A stretch of 64,000 bases of DNA from the NCBI GenBank assembly GCA_021108035.1, contig JAIORQ010000050.1:1-64000 (forward strand), written 5' to 3'. Position numbers and translations under genes: made by a program. Positions 8,220 through 18,100 of this stretch are shown here, piece after piece (within the stretch, counting starts at the first letter, position 1; each line of letters starts with the position of its first letter). The DNA is from Bacteroidales bacterium. Lineage in GTDB: Bacteria > Bacteroidota > Bacteroidia > Bacteroidales > JAADGE01. The notes under the pieces were generated by a model. That model did no database searches, had not been told where the DNA came from, and saw nothing but the letters and a program-made list of their open reading frames with translations.

Positions 8220-9863
8220 TCACTTTTTATTTTTAATAGTTTTGATATCTGCCTTATCCCAATCTGCATAACTTGTTATATTAATATTAGTTTTGGGTTC
8301 TGTAATATAATTTTCATTACTGTTATATGTCCATTCCATTGTTGATGAACCTCCGCCTGATTGTGTCGTAATCAGTGCTGAATTATGAACAAGTCCGATA
8401 GGATATGCCTGATCCCGCGGAGTAGTTCTGTCTCCGTGTGTCGGGTCGATCGGAATCCAACCGTATTTCGGCAAATAAACTTCAACCCATCGATGATATA
8501 CATCATCCATATAGGCAAGATCCTTTCTGTCCCATGTTGAACCAACATATCTCGTTGGAAGTCCGGCGGCTTTACAAAGGGCAATAAAGACAAAAGAATA
8601 TTCAGAGCATGAACCGTGTTCGTTTGTTAATACAGTAGGAGCAGTGTCCCATGCACCATCCATAAGATAATGCAAATGACCGATTAAATATTGATAGATA
8701 TTTCGCATTATCCAATAGGGATTTTTTTCATTTCCGACAACTCGCTTAATTGTTTCTTGAATTATTATACTGTTTATTTGATATTTTTCATCATCAATCA
8801 GATATTTCTCTTTAATATCTTTTGGTATATCTTCTAATGAACCGACATTTTCAGGATAAATAAAATAGCGAACGTTATAAGTTTCAAATACAGAAATAAC
8901 CTGTATTTCTGTTTTTTCTCCGGGTTTAATATCTTTAAATGTAAACAATGCCGTTTTTTGTCCCCATTTATCAGTTAAAATTTTATTCGGTTGTATATTA
9001 TAACTTATTTCGTCTAAAAGTGTTTGATTATTTCTGTTGTCGGGTAATGCAATGTTTACATTTAATATCTTAATTTTTCCCGGTCCGTAGCAAGTAACAT
9101 TATGATTAAAAGTTACTTTGTGCAATTGTTTATCTTTGCGAATGAATTTTTCAGGGTCTCTTATTTTCAGTTGATAAATTTTATCATCTTCAAAATCTAC
9201 AGCCCATATTTTTTTATCATTAACTGCTAATCCGTGTACATAGTTTCCCGGAGCATCCAAAATAACAATTACAAAACCTGTTTTTGGGTCAAGCATATAA
9301 ATTTCATCTGTTTGCCTGTCAGAAATCCATAAATATTTACCGTCGAAAGTAATTCCTGTCGGATCTTTTGCCGGTGATTTAAAAGATTTAATTGTAGTAC
9401 CGTCAACTTGACTGAATTGAATAACTTTATCTGCTTTATCATCAACACACCAAAGATATTTACCGTCCCATGTCAGCCCTTTAGGGCTTTTCGAAGGGGC
9501 ACGTAAAGTTTTTAAGATTGTTCCGTCTTTTGGGTCTATTTTAAAAATCATTCCGTCTAAATCTTCAGACTTATCTGTTCTGCCCCTGTAATCGGCATTC
9601 CACAGATGTTTACCGTCCCATGCTAATCCCATGGGCCAATATGCAGGCGACTCTATTTGCCTGATAAGTTCACCTGTTTCCGGGTTTATACAATAAATTT
9701 TATCGGTTCCTCTGTCAGCAAGCCAAAGGTTTTTTCCGTCAAAACAAAGTCCTGTAGGATAGCTGCCCTGTGTACTGAAAGATTTAATTACTTCACCGGA
9801 ATATGCAAAACCGGATGAATAAAATGCTGTCAGTACTAATAATGTTGTCAGTAGTTTTTTCAT
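8220..9863 (-). CDS. Exported beta-propeller / transglutaminase-like protein
   Basis: A signal peptide (MKKLLTTLLVLTAFYSSGFA) leads into about five to six repeats of the form GLxWDGKxLWxxDxxxDKIY (about residues 25-235), a YVTN/NHL-like beta-propeller. The C-terminal half is a transglutaminase-like cysteine-peptidase fold: Cys in HGSCSEYSF (about residue 419), His in VYHRWVEVY (about 457) and Asp in PIDPTHGD (about 472) form the expected triad. The middle section (about 240-370) is probably a beta-sandwich. Family members cleave or cross-link peptides, but no substrate can be read from this sequence. It sits immediately upstream of the GH127 gene on the same strand. Confidence 0.82.
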   Translation of the reverse strand: MKKLLTTLLVLTAFYSSGFAYSGEVIKSFSTQGSYPTGLCFDGKNLWLADRGTDKIYCINPETGELIRQIESPAYWPMGLAWDGKHLWNADYRGRTDKSEDLDGMIFKIDPKDGTILKTLRAPSKSPKGLTWDGKYLWCVDDKADKVIQFSQVDGTTIKSFKSPAKDPTGITFDGKYLWISDRQTDEIYMLDPKTGFVIVILDAPGNYVHGLAVNDKKIWAVDFEDDKIYQLKIRDPEKFIRKDKQLHKVTFNHNVTCYGPGKIKILNVNIALPDNRNNQTLLDEISYNIQPNKILTDKWGQKTALFTFKDIKPGEKTEIQVISVFETYNVRYFIYPENVGSLEDIPKDIKEKYLIDDEKYQINSIIIQETIKRVVGNEKNPYWIMRNIYQYLIGHLHYLMDGAWDTAPTVLTNEHGSCSEYSFVFIALCKAAGLPTRYVGSTWDRKDLAYMDDVYHRWVEVYLPKYGWIPIDPTHGDRTTPRDQAYPIGLVHNSALITTQSGGGSSTMEWTYNSNENYITEPKTNINITSYADWDKADIKTIKNKK

Positions 9864-9971
9864 AATCTTCTCCTGATTTATTTTAACAATATAATTGAAT
9901 GCGGATAATTTTGTCTGTCAATTAAGTATATATTTAAGGATTTCTCTTTATATTCTGTTGAGGGTTGCTGA

Positions 9972-10760
9972 TTATTCATTCTCTATTAGTTTACACTCAA
10001 TTTTATCATACTTTATTTTCTGAATATTTAATAACTGTTCTGTTTTGTGAATAATTGATTTTATTTTGTCTGTTAAAATCGGTTCTTCTAATTCAAATCT
10101 GTATTGTGAATTATCTTCATCCCTTTCAATTATTATTTCATCGTTAAACAGTTCAAATATTGCTGTTTCATCTCCAAATATATTTTCCGGATAATACTTT
10201 GGTTTCCAATCAGTTCTTTGTTTTAGTCCTTCTTTTTTAAATATTTCAATAAATGCAAGAAAATCACAACCTTGAATAATAAATTCTGTATTTTTTACTT
10301 TGTCTTTGTTTGGGCATCTGTCTTTATGGTTATTTTTTAGCTTTGAAACAGATTCTTCAATAATTTGTTGAAAAGGTTTTAATTTCCTTATTTTTCCAAT
10401 TTTATCATTGATGTCAACTTTCACAATGTAAACAAAGTCATCTTGTAAATCCTTGTTGTTAATAAGATAAACTGTATCTTCTTCATCAATTTCTGAAAAA
10501 ATCGGCAGATAATCTTTTAATGAATCCTTTATAAATTCGAAATCTTCAAAAAATGTAAATATATCTGTTTTTAATTCGTCAAAAACATCTTGTCCCATTC
10601 CAAAAACTGACAAATAATCACGATACATAGGTTTTATAGTATTTCCGGTTTTTTTTTCAATATCAAGTATCTCGTTATTCGACATTGATTCAAAATAAAT
10701 AACATCTGAAAATTCTTTCAATCTTTCTTTTACCTCTTTATAATATTTTTTGTAATCCAT
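9972..10760 (-). CDS. SUKH (SMI1/KNR4-like) domain protein
   Basis: This is a 262-residue cytoplasmic acidic protein with no signal peptide. Residues about 25-115 fit the SUKH/SMI1-KNR4 pattern: an ExKKTGxxIxxxYRDYLSVFG helix-turn region followed by acidic strands (DEEDTVYLIN, DDFVYIVKVD). Many SUKH proteins are immunity proteins against nuclease or deaminase toxins of contact-dependent systems, but some are not. No toxin gene is adjacent. The C-terminal half (about 150-262) was not recognised. It lies beside group II intron remnants and a restriction-modification pair, which suggests an accessory region. The family call is by pattern only and is moderately certain. Confidence 0.55.
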   Translation of the reverse strand: MDYKKYYKEVKERLKEFSDVIYFESMSNNEILDIEKKTGNTIKPMYRDYLSVFGMGQDVFDELKTDIFTFFEDFEFIKDSLKDYLPIFSEIDEEDTVYLINNKDLQDDFVYIVKVDINDKIGKIRKLKPFQQIIEESVSKLKNNHKDRCPNKDKVKNTEFIIQGCDFLAFIEIFKKEGLKQRTDWKPKYYPENIFGDETAIFELFNDEIIIERDEDNSQYRFELEEPILTDKIKSIIHKTEQLLNIQKIKYDKIECKLIENE

Positions 10761-10796
10761 GTTATTATTTTTTTAATGCTTTATTCAGTTGCCTCG

Positions 10797-10909
10797 CAGA
10801 GTAGAGCCTGACACCCTACAAATTTATATTATACAAATATAATAATATTCACAGAATGTCAGTACCCCCTTCTTCAAACCGTACATGAAGTTTTCTCCGT
10901 TGACGGATC
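10797..10909 (-). mobile_element. Possible group II intron 3'-end remnant (domains V-VI)
   Basis: Read on the minus strand, 10909-10876 resembles domain V: a CCGT...GGAG-AAAA-CTTC...ATGTACGGTTT hairpin whose 3' strand matches the family consensus closely. The 5' AGC triad is altered. A G-rich linker (GAAGAAGGGGG) follows. Next comes a domain VI-like helix whose base is TGACA at 10857-10861 paired with TGTCA at 10809-10813, with an AT-rich insert as its loop. The 3' end reads GGCTCTACTCT. No reverse transcriptase is present. This is degenerate and less certain than the plus-strand remnant next to it. Confidence 0.35.
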
Positions 10910-11041
10910 AAAGTCCGATGATGAGAACTACCGTAACAATAAAACGATTACAATTGAAAGGATATGTTTCGTTTTCACAACAACTGTCAAAAGTCCACAG
11001 AGTTATGCCTGAAATTCAACTCAAATTATCTTTTATCTGAT

Positions 11042-11170
11042 GAACCGCCGAATACAGCCTGTTCCGAAGCATTTCGGAAAGACCCGTACATTCGGTGGCC
11101 CCGAAATAAATACGGAATAAATAGTGAGAGGTGTACCGACTACTTTATGGTAGTCGGCCATCTACTCGAT
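11042..11170 (+). mobile_element. Group II intron 3'-end remnant (domains V-VI), ORF-less
   Basis: The arms GAACCGCCGAATAC (11042-11055) and ACCCGTACATTCGGTGG (11082-11098) form a domain V stem of the ccgccg/cggtgg type found in bacterial group II introns. They are followed, after an insert, by GTGAGAG (11124-11130). A domain VI hairpin comes next (CCGACTAC/GTAGTCGG around 11136-11158), and the 3' terminus is CTACTCGAT at about 11162-11170. Two short insertions distort it: a 7-bp hairpin (11062-11079) in the domain V tip and about 25 bases after domain V. No intron-encoded protein is nearby. A short open frame across it (10964-11215) is judged non-genic. Confidence 0.5.
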
Positions 11171-11183
11171 TGGCATTTCGTTT

Positions 11184-11864
11184 TTATGCATTCAAATTCA
11201 CAAAAAAATGATTAAGAATAATTTTAGAATTATCAATTTTCTCGCTTATTGATACAAATTTTGCTAGTCTTTCGTTTTTAAATCCACAAGTATTTGTTAG
11301 TAAGTCGCTTGTGTTCCAAGATAAAGGCTTTATATTACCTTTGATAAAATCACTTATCCATTTATTAATTCTACTAAACCAATATTTAGCATCTTCTCTT
11401 TGAACATAGGCTACTAAAGCACTTTGTTTCAAATTAACTCCGTGAACATTATGTTTAAACCGTTCAATACCACCAGACAGTTTCGAAGTATCATTTCCTA
11501 ATACATATTCTTTCTCTCTATCCGTTGGAAGAGCTGTTGTTAATCTTTTAGCTTCAATCGTAAAAAAAGGTGACTTATCAGCAAAATGACAAAAAACACC
11601 AATATCAACTTTTCTGTTTTGTCCTTTTTTCTGTTTTTGTATTGTTTCTTGCTGAAAGATAAATGGTAAATGTTTTGAATGATAGTTTAATGTTTTTCCA
11701 AGATTTTCATTTAAAACTTCTTCTGCTGTATCAATTTCTCCTTTATTTTTATCTTGGAATATTAATAAAGTTTCTTCAATAAACATTATTAGTTTGTCAA
11801 TTATTGAACCTTTTTTTATTGAAGGATTTGGAATATTAATTATTGGTTTGTTATCTTTCAACAT
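11184..11864 (-). CDS. PD-(D/E)XK-like nuclease partner of the adjacent methyltransferase
   Basis: This is a protein of about 226 residues. A RKVDIGVFCHF strand is followed about 14 residues later by FFTIEAKRL, giving the D...ExK spacing of PD-(D/E)XK nucleases, so it is probably the DNA-cutting subunit of a restriction system. The ATG at 11864 begins one base after the methyltransferase stop, implying translational coupling. An earlier in-frame ATG at 11909 would overlap the methyltransferase end by about 44 bases and is the alternative. The remainder (SWNTSDLLTNTCGFKNERL) was not recognised. The recognition sequence is unknown. The nuclease role rests on one motif plus context. Confidence 0.62.
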   Translation of the reverse strand: MLKDNKPIINIPNPSIKKGSIIDKLIMFIEETLLIFQDKNKGEIDTAEEVLNENLGKTLNYHSKHLPFIFQQETIQKQKKGQNRKVDIGVFCHFADKSPFFTIEAKRLTTALPTDREKEYVLGNDTSKLSGGIERFKHNVHGVNLKQSALVAYVQREDAKYWFSRINKWISDFIKGNIKPLSWNTSDLLTNTCGFKNERLAKFVSISEKIDNSKIILNHFFVNLNA

Positions 11865-11865
11865 C

Positions 11866-14859
11866 TTAATATCCTGCGTTATAAAGGTCAATAATCGTTT
11901 CGTCTGCATCTCTTAAAGCTATTGATTTAAGCCAATATCTTAATTCTTTTGGTTTTAATAAATAGATATAATCACCATCATAAATTTTTACAACCCTATT
12001 TATTCTATAACTTGTTCCTATGTTATTGTAAACTAATTGGGCAATATGTTTTTCTATTTCATCAAGTGTTTTATTAAAAATAGATTTATTATTTTCTTCG
12101 CTATATTTAAAAATAGAACAAATAAAAGAACTTGATTGATAAATACTATCTTGAATATATTTCTTTTCTTCTGTTTCAAATAAAGAATTCAGAATTTCGC
12201 AGAAAATGCTTCCAAATTCTTTTAACTCTTCTTTTGATGCAATATTTAATGACTTTATATTTGTGTCTTTTCCTAAAAACTCTAACCCATAGTTTAAAGT
12301 ATCATCAACCAATATTTTATCATATCTTGTTAATTCTATATCTTGTTCGTTTTCAGGAAATGGAATTCCGAGAATATCTTTTTGTAATGTTGTTTTTGTT
12401 GACCTACTAACACCACTTCTTGCACTTGTTGTTAAAATATAGAATCGATATAAAGGATTATTATGAAGACGAGTATAAATATTTTTAAGTTCATTAATAC
12501 TTTCACTTGGCGAATGAATACCAATAATTTCATTTTTATAACCAATCGCTTTATTATTTAATAAAACAGGTATAGAATATTCTCCTAAATTCTTTTTAAT
12601 TAATAATAATGGTGGTTGAAAAATTCTTTCATTTCTTGGCCATTGGAAATACAGAGACTTCATTTTATCTATTTTAGAAACCCCTTTTTCTGTAAAATTT
12701 TCCGGTTCAATGTATTCAATGCCTGTTAAAAAGGATGCTTTTGTATAGCCACCCTTTTTCTTTATAAAATCTGATTTTACTAAATCTTCATCTTTTTTCC
12801 CTTTAATAAATCCATCACCAAAAAACCAACCATCTTTTTTTCGTTTAACAAGAAATCCTTTTAAAGTTTGAAATTTACTTAATCTGTTGACAAATGAGAC
12901 TAATCTACCACCACCCAACAAATTAGATTTCCAAATAAAAGGGTTATCTACCGAATCTCTTTTATTTACTTTATGAAAATCATAATGGTCAATCTCAAAG
13001 TATTGACGTTCTTTTGCTGATTTTAGTTTTTTTACTGTAATATGATAAATTGGATTATCGTCAGGTTTTTTGTTTTCTATAAAAAAAGTAGAAACTGCAA
13101 CATTTTTCTCGTTCCCTTTGTTTTTAAAAAGAACATTACTTAAATATGTAAAATCAATTATTTGTGGAATGTTATATTCATTAAAAAGCCAATTTCTAAA
13201 ATTTACAGGTTTTTGTGAGTTGTTATATAACAAAGGCCCTGACGGTAAAACAAAAGCAAGTAATCCGGTATCTTTTTTAACAAGATTTATTCCGAATACA
13301 GTAAAAAGCAATGAACTTTGATTATTAGGAACAGGGACTTTAAGATTATTAACAAGCTTATTTATTTCATCATTTTTTGAACCATATTCAATAAAAGGCG
13401 GATTTCCTATAACTAAATCATATTTCCTTGAATTATTTTCAGAATACCAGCCAAAAAAATCTGATTTAACAACATTTTTACTTAAATCATCAAAACGAAG
13501 ATTTTCCCATATTTCTTTTGGCGAAAGAATATCACATAAGGTCAGACTTAAACTAAATATTGATAAATCAACGGCTTCTTTTTCAATGTCAACTCCAAAA
13601 ATACTTTTTTTTAAAAGTTTTTTTAACTCTTCAAGATGTTCTTTCCCCGGAATAATCCATTCTCCTGTTTTTTTATATTTAAAAATTCTCCACCAATCAA
13701 TAATTCTTTTATATGCTGAAACTAAAAATATTCCGGAACCACTTGCAGGATCTAATACTTTAAAATTTTCTTTTGGTTTGTCAACCGGCATCGCTTCATC
13801 AATCATAAAGCATACCAAATATGAAGGAGTATAGGCAATTCCTTTATTTTTGTCAGCTTCAAGAAACATTTCATAAATGCTACTGATTAATTCAATTGGC
13901 AAATGATTGAATGAATATAATTTCCAAAGAACATATTGTTTATTATCAATTTTTCCTAATAGAAAATTTGATAATGGAGATAAATCAATATTCTTAATTT
14001 TTTCTTTATACTCATTAGAAAGGTAAAATATTTTACCATTAAAATGTGAGCTTAAATATTCAAATAAATTTAAAGTGAAATTATTTCCTTTTTCTAAAAC
14101 TTCTGTAAAACTTCTTGAATAGCCATATTCTTTTTGATTAAAGAAATCAGATGTGAAAACACGAGTTTCATTACCTTTTTCGTCAATATCAACCCTTTCT
14201 TCTAAATATTTTATTAGAATTCCTAATACAAGTAATTTACTTGCAATTGATTTTTCTAATTTTATTTCTTTAAGAAATTGATTTCTTGCACTTTTCAGTT
14301 CTGATATTAGTTTTTCATAGGCAGTTTCACTATATCCAAAGTCATATTTTGTAGTTTCCCAAAAACTTCCGTTGTCAAACTTTTTTCCTGAATATTCTTT
14401 ATATCTTTCAGTAGCTTCACCGGCTATTTTCATAATATCAAAGGGGCTTGCTGCTAATTCGCCATTTTTCTTTTGCTTTAACGGTTTTGATGAATTAAAT
14501 AGCTTGATTTCAGTTTTTGTAATAATAATATATATCCTTACTTCCGAGCTACTCCATATATTCTTATGAATTTCAACGATATTTTTCTCCTTATTTGAGA
14601 AGTCATAAATATATAATTGAGGTTTTGGAGGTCTGTTTGGAAAGGTTCTAAAATAAACTGCATCAGCTCCAACTTTTTTAGCTTTTTCAAGAGATATTCG
14701 CTGATAATACGTTATTGTTGAGTTTTCAAGTTCAGATATATGAATTAAACCAACAGAGTAATCATCAGTATTTAGCATCTCTAATTGAGATAATCCAACA
14801 ATATATTCTTTTGATATTACATCCATATTACAAAAATAATGTAAATCTAATAGATTCAC
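11866..14859 (-). CDS. N6-adenine DNA methyltransferase, type II/IIG-like
   Basis: This is a 997-residue DNA methyltransferase. Motif I for S-adenosylmethionine binding is VLDPASGSGIFLVSA (about residue 369). Motif IV is LVIGNPPFIEYG, with NPPF at residues 486-489, marking an adenine-N6 enzyme of the gamma class. A long helical N-terminal region (about 1-330) precedes the catalytic domain. The C-terminal part (about 640-950) is probably a TaqI/type I-like target-recognition region (SGVSRSTKTTLQKDILGIPFP). No nuclease motif was seen in its N-terminus; the separate downstream protein probably supplies it. A second possible start is the ATG at 14826. AT content is higher than in the housekeeping genes, consistent with an acquired defence cassette. 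Confidence 0.85.
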   Translation of the reverse strand: MNLLDLHYFCNMDVISKEYIVGLSQLEMLNTDDYSVGLIHISELENSTITYYQRISLEKAKKVGADAVYFRTFPNRPPKPQLYIYDFSNKEKNIVEIHKNIWSSSEVRIYIIITKTEIKLFNSSKPLKQKKNGELAASPFDIMKIAGEATERYKEYSGKKFDNGSFWETTKYDFGYSETAYEKLISELKSARNQFLKEIKLEKSIASKLLVLGILIKYLEERVDIDEKGNETRVFTSDFFNQKEYGYSRSFTEVLEKGNNFTLNLFEYLSSHFNGKIFYLSNEYKEKIKNIDLSPLSNFLLGKIDNKQYVLWKLYSFNHLPIELISSIYEMFLEADKNKGIAYTPSYLVCFMIDEAMPVDKPKENFKVLDPASGSGIFLVSAYKRIIDWWRIFKYKKTGEWIIPGKEHLEELKKLLKKSIFGVDIEKEAVDLSIFSLSLTLCDILSPKEIWENLRFDDLSKNVVKSDFFGWYSENNSRKYDLVIGNPPFIEYGSKNDEINKLVNNLKVPVPNNQSSLLFTVFGINLVKKDTGLLAFVLPSGPLLYNNSQKPVNFRNWLFNEYNIPQIIDFTYLSNVLFKNKGNEKNVAVSTFFIENKKPDDNPIYHITVKKLKSAKERQYFEIDHYDFHKVNKRDSVDNPFIWKSNLLGGGRLVSFVNRLSKFQTLKGFLVKRKKDGWFFGDGFIKGKKDEDLVKSDFIKKKGGYTKASFLTGIEYIEPENFTEKGVSKIDKMKSLYFQWPRNERIFQPPLLLIKKNLGEYSIPVLLNNKAIGYKNEIIGIHSPSESINELKNIYTRLHNNPLYRFYILTTSARSGVSRSTKTTLQKDILGIPFPENEQDIELTRYDKILVDDTLNYGLEFLGKDTNIKSLNIASKEELKEFGSIFCEILNSLFETEEKKYIQDSIYQSSSFICSIFKYSEENNKSIFNKTLDEIEKHIAQLVYNNIGTSYRINRVVKIYDGDYIYLLKPKELRYWLKSIALRDADETIIDLYNAGY

Positions 14860-15196
14860 ACATCTTTTATTTTTTATTCTTACTGTACTATTTTATTGTG
14901 TTTATATTCAGGGTGTTGTTATGTTTCTTCAAATGAATGCCAACATTTAAGCATTCTATCGACAGTTGCGACATGCAGAATGCGAGTACTCAAAATTAAC
15001 AAAAAATTCTTTAAAAAAAATATGCTTCCGAATAATTTGTAAGCAATTGTTGACAGAATGCAATGATAATGAACTTATTGTATATTATTTGCCCGATTTT
15101 AAGTATACTAAAATTTCTAATGCTTGTTCTTTTGTCATTTTATAGTTTTTTAAATATAAGTTTATAAATAACTTTTCACTTTGCTTATTTTTCAAA
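14860..15196. other. Intergenic region, no convincing gene
   Basis: These 337 bases lie between the methyltransferase start and the double-UvrA stop. A short minus-strand reading near 15190-15078 encodes a peptide ending MTKEQALEILVYLKSGK before a stop. It looks protein-like, but it is too short and has no credible upstream start, so it may be a decayed gene end. A GCATTCT/AGAATGC inverted pair occurs near 14952-14983. The methyltransferase promoter is presumably here, but no clear TAnnTTTG element was assigned. Confidence 0.4.
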
Positions 15197-18100
15197 TTAT
15201 TTAATCAAATACCCACCTTCATCACCTCCTTCCGGACCTAATTCAATTACATAATCTGCATGACGGATAATATCTTGATTATGTTCGGTTAGGATGATTG
15301 TGTGTCCGGTTTCTGTCATGTAGTTCAATAAGTAGATTAGGGTTTCTACATCTTTAAAATGTAGTCCTGTTGTGGGTTCGTCTAATAAAAATAAGGCCTT
15401 TTTATGTTTTTTATCAATTAATGCTGCAGTAAGTTTTATGCGTTGCAATTCACCTCCTGAAAAAGTATGAAAAGACTGTCCTAATGTTAAGTAATCAAGC
15501 CCTATTTTTTTTAGTATATTAAAATAAGGAGTGAGTTTTTTGTTATCGGTAAAGAATTCTTTTGCTTCAGTTACGGTTAATTGCAAGATATCATGTATTG
15601 ATTTTTTTTTATATTTTATATTCAGAATATGCTTTTGATAACGTTTGCCTTTGCAATCTTCACATTCAAGATATACATCCGAGAGGAAATCCATAGCTAC
15701 TTTTATTTGCCCTGTTCCTTTGCAAGTTTCGCATCTTCCGCCTTTTGTGTTGAAGGAGAAATGCGTTTTATTTATTCCGGATTTTTTTACTTGCGGAAGA
15801 TTTGCAAAAAAATTTCGAATAGTATCAAAAAAATTGAGATAAGTTGCGAGATTGCTTGTTGAACTCTTTCCGGGAAGGCTTTGGTCAACTTTAATGATTT
15901 TATTAAACTGTTTAAAACCTGATATGCTTTTGCAATTAACAGGGCGGTTTTGCTGTGCTGATTTATAAAGAACATCAAACAACAGGCTTGATTTTCCGCT
16001 TCCGGAAACACCTGTTACGGCTGTAATTCCTCCGGAAGGGAAATCAACATCAATATCTTTCAAGTTATTGGCATAAGCTTTTTTAATTGAGATGCCTTTG
16101 TATAGCATTCTTTTTTCTGAAATTATATTGAGCGGTTTTTGCAAATACTTTCCGGTAAGTGAGTTTGAATTGGAAATAATGTTTTGCCGGCTTCCTTGAG
16201 CAATAATTTCTCCGCCTTTTTCGCCTGCACCGGGACCGAGGTCGATGATATGGTCGGCAGAGGAAATAATATCGGCATCGTGTTCAACAACAATTACGGT
16301 ATTGCCCTCGTCTCGAAGTTTGAACAACAGCTTAATCAATTTTTGAGTATCCTTGTGATGAAGTCCGATGCTTGGTTCATCCAAAACATAAGTTATACCG
16401 GTTAATCCGGATGTGATTTGACCCGCCAATCGCATGCGTCTTGCTTCACCTCCGGAAAGTGTGTTGCTTCTTCTGTTAATTGTGAGATATGAAAGTCCGA
16501 TGTCATTCAAAATCTTAAGGCGTTTTAAAACTTCACTCCTTATATCTCCTGTGATTTTCAATATATCAGCATCGTTTATCTTATGTTCAAGTTCATTGAA
16601 AAAAATAATGCTTTCCTTTACGGATTTTGCAGTTAGTTCTGCAATTGTAATATTTGCGAATATAACTGCTGAAGCCTCTTTCTTTAATCGTGTTCCTTTG
16701 CATTTGTTACATTTTTCATGCTTCATAATCGGCAACATATTATCACCTCTTTTGTCGGCATGTTTTCTGTTGAATTCTTCTTCTATAAGAGCCGTAAAAC
16801 CTCTCCATTCAGTTGTGAATTGATGAGTGCCTTCCAAATTTTTTCGTTTGTGCTTCCAAACAACATCATATTTTTGCTCGCCTGTTCCGTACATTGCAAT
16901 ATGTTGTGCTTCGGCAGTTAACTCTTTCCACGGAATTAAAAAATTAAGGGAATGTATTTTGCCGACTTCATGCAAAGTTGCAATATATTGACCATATTTA
17001 TCACCATAGAATTTACCTGTTTTATGTTCGTTCATTGCACCGTTTCCGAGAGCAAGTTCAGGATTTGAAATTAATTTATCGGTATCGCATACAATTTTGT
17101 AGCCCAGACCTTTGCATCCGGAGCAAGCCCCGTGTTCATGATTGAATGAGAACCCGGAAGTCGTTAAGGTTTCATTGCCTTTAAATTCGCATGCTTCACA
17201 GTTTCCTTTGTTGAGTTTGTGTCCGCATTCAGGACAAAATGCCGTACCTGCTCTTGAATACAGAAGTCGGTAATAATCATATATTTCGGTAACTGTTCCG
17301 AGAGTTGATCGCGGATTTTGAGTTTTTGAAGTTTGATTGATTGCAATTGCCGGTGTCATTCCTTTAAGTTCCTCAAAACGAGCATCTCCTTTTTGCTTTA
17401 TGAATGTTCGCAAATAGTTTGAAAGGCTCTCGGAATAACGTTTCTGTCCTTCCGCAAAGATGGTGTCAAAAGCTAAAGATGATTTTCCGCTTCCTGAAAC
17501 TCCGGTTATTACAGTTAATTTATTGACGGGAATTGAGACATTAATATTTTTTAGATTATGAGTTGAAACGCCTTTAAATTCAATGGGTGTATCTGCATTA
17601 TAATCAGTTTTATGAGTTAATTCCGAATGTTTTCCTTCAAACATCAGTTTAAGTTCTTTTCCGATAAGGGAATTCTCATTTTTAACAATATCTTCAGGTG
17701 TCCCGAATGCTGTCAGTTCTCCGCCCTTTGTTCCGCTTCCGGGTCCTAAATCAAGAATGTAATCGGCAGATTTAATAATATCCGTATGATGTTCAATAAT
17801 AATGACCGTATTTCCTGCATCAACCAGACTGTGTAGTGATTTCAACAAAATTTCAATATCATAAAAGTGCAATCCGGTTGTGGGTTCATCAAGAATGTAA
17901 AGTGTATGTCCTTTTGCTTTTTTACTTAATTCGGCAGCCAATTTTACACGTTGAGCTTCACCGCCGGACAGGGTAGTTGCCGGTTGTCCGAGTGTGATGT
18001 AACCCAGCCCCAATGCTTGCAAAGTAGATAAATATTGCATCAGCTTTGCTTGGTCTTTGAAGAAGTTGCAGGCATCGTTGACTGTCATTTCGAGGACTTC

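Noticed and set aside
10964-11215. Open frame of 83 codons on the plus strand
   Set aside because: It runs across the group II intron domain V/VI remnant and into the end of the nuclease gene. The peptide has no recognisable family, and structured RNA explains the sequence better.
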